This document shows, one piece after another, positions 47,598 through 48,168 of a stretch of DNA of 48,168 nucleotides (its first letter is position 1; each line of letters begins with the position of its first letter). Origin of the DNA: Deltaproteobacteria bacterium (GTDB lineage: Bacteria > Desulfobacterota > GWC2-55-46 > DRQE01); assembly GCA_015492245.1 (NCBI GenBank), contig WGFM01000004.1, positions 1-48,168 of the forward strand, given 5' to 3'. The translations under genes were made by a program, and so were the position numbers. Below the pieces are notes generated by a model. The model was not told where the DNA came from. It saw nothing but the letters and a program-made list of their open reading frames with translations, and made no database searches.

Positions 47598-48168
47598 AGT
47601 CTTCGCAATCTGGAACGACCTTTTCCACGAAAAGGTGCCTTTAGAGTTCATTGCAGCAGCCTTCGGCATAATGGCATGGACAGATCAGCATGTATATCTG
47701 GTGCTCACCAAACGTCCGGAAAGAATGCTGGAATGGTTCAAATGGATGGAAAAACAAACCATCAAACACTTCGCACAACCACATCCAGCACTCAAATGTG
47801 CCTTTCACGCAACCAGATTCGAGGTGCCACACAAAATACTGCTTGAACTCTCGGATAAGGAAGACTCTTTGTGGCCACTTCCCAACGTATGGCTCGGAGT
47901 CACCGCCGAAAACCAGTCCACAGCAAACGAAATAATACCCCTGCTTCTACAGGCTCCCGCAAAAAAGAGATTCGTAAGTATAGAACCAATACTTGCAGAA
48001 GTAGACTTGATGTCCATTCAGAATCAGAGTATCACAGATGTGTGGTGCGAAAAACTCGACTGGGTAATTCTTGGTTGTGAAACAGGCCCCAATGCCCGTA
48101 ATTCACACATGGCATGGATAAGAAATGTGCGAGATCAATGTCAAATAGCCCAAATACCTCTTTTCTTG
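47598..48168 (+). pseudogene. DUF5131 (phage Gp37/Gp68-like) fragment, cut at both ends
   Basis: The frame starting at GTC 47599 encodes VFAIWNDLFHEKVPLEFIAA, then VYLVLTKRPERMLEWF, VWLGVTAENQSTANEI, RFVSIEPILAEVDL and DWVILGCETGPNARN, the conserved run of the DUF5131 family (radical-SAM-like Gp37/Gp68 proteins that start with a CxxxC...C motif). The N-terminal third with that cluster motif is missing upstream and no start codon lies before 47671. The frame is still open at the right edge. It abuts a NusA/S1-like fragment, so recombination joined the two. Deletion of the cluster motif implies loss of activity. Confidence 0.75.

Noticed and set aside
1-48168. CRISPR arrays, rRNA genes, complete tRNA genes and intact transposases
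   Set aside because: I looked for regularly spaced repeats and for RNA gene cores on both strands and saw none beyond the tRNA fragment.

Overview
The window looks like a chromosomal stretch of a Gram-negative, probably anaerobic and possibly thermophilic bacterium. It encodes outer-membrane export and uptake systems (Pel secretion, a TonB-dependent receptor, an RND metal pump) and makes heavy use of AGG/AGA and ATA codons in its long genes. The cluster of a membrane-anchored CobN-like protein, an ExbB-like protein, DUF2149 and DUF2162 fits lineages such as Nitrospirota or Desulfobacterota, but the sequence alone does not fix the taxon.

Layout. 1-2033 is the end of an integrated element: a truncated S24-type repressor and four small genes, closed by the 3' part of a tRNA-Arg(CCT) gene that looks like an attachment site. 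2253-4725 holds an XRE regulator with its own inverted repeat, a promoter-hairpin pair that may define a small RNA or attenuator, and a sacsin-like GHKL ATPase. 4729-10732 is a metal-efflux operon (CzcCBA/CusCBA type). 10782-11522 is a fluoride channel gene with its DUF190 partner. 12022-13170 is an MBL-fold protein of diiron type.

13594-27114 (minus strand) is a complete Pel exopolysaccharide operon in the order pelC-D-E-F-G-A-B, followed by ispG. PelB is divided between two genes. A two-domain multicopper oxidase is divergent from pelC.

29033-39631 (minus strand) is the most interesting region. A strong promoter and a cobalamin riboswitch lead into a 23-codon ORF, a BtuB-like receptor, DUF2162, an ExbB-like channel protein, DUF2149, an exported membrane-anchored CobN-like protein, an exported BtuF-CbiZ fusion and TonB. 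The gene set resembles the Hmu haem system, which uses a CobN-like dechelatase, but the riboswitch and CbiZ domain point to corrinoids. Read together, this may be a periplasmic system for corrinoid capture and processing.

40112-45467 is a compact operon with three radical-SAM enzymes (two SPASM, one HemN-like), a PqqD-like protein, a zinc-ribbon methyltransferase and a SnoaL-like protein, plus a convergent cupin gene. It may make or modify a small molecule or peptide; I found no clear precursor peptide. 45576-48168 is a gene graveyard: repeat, truncated PIN protein, frameshifted HNH nuclease, and an apparent fusion of a NusA/S1-like fragment to a DUF5131 fragment.
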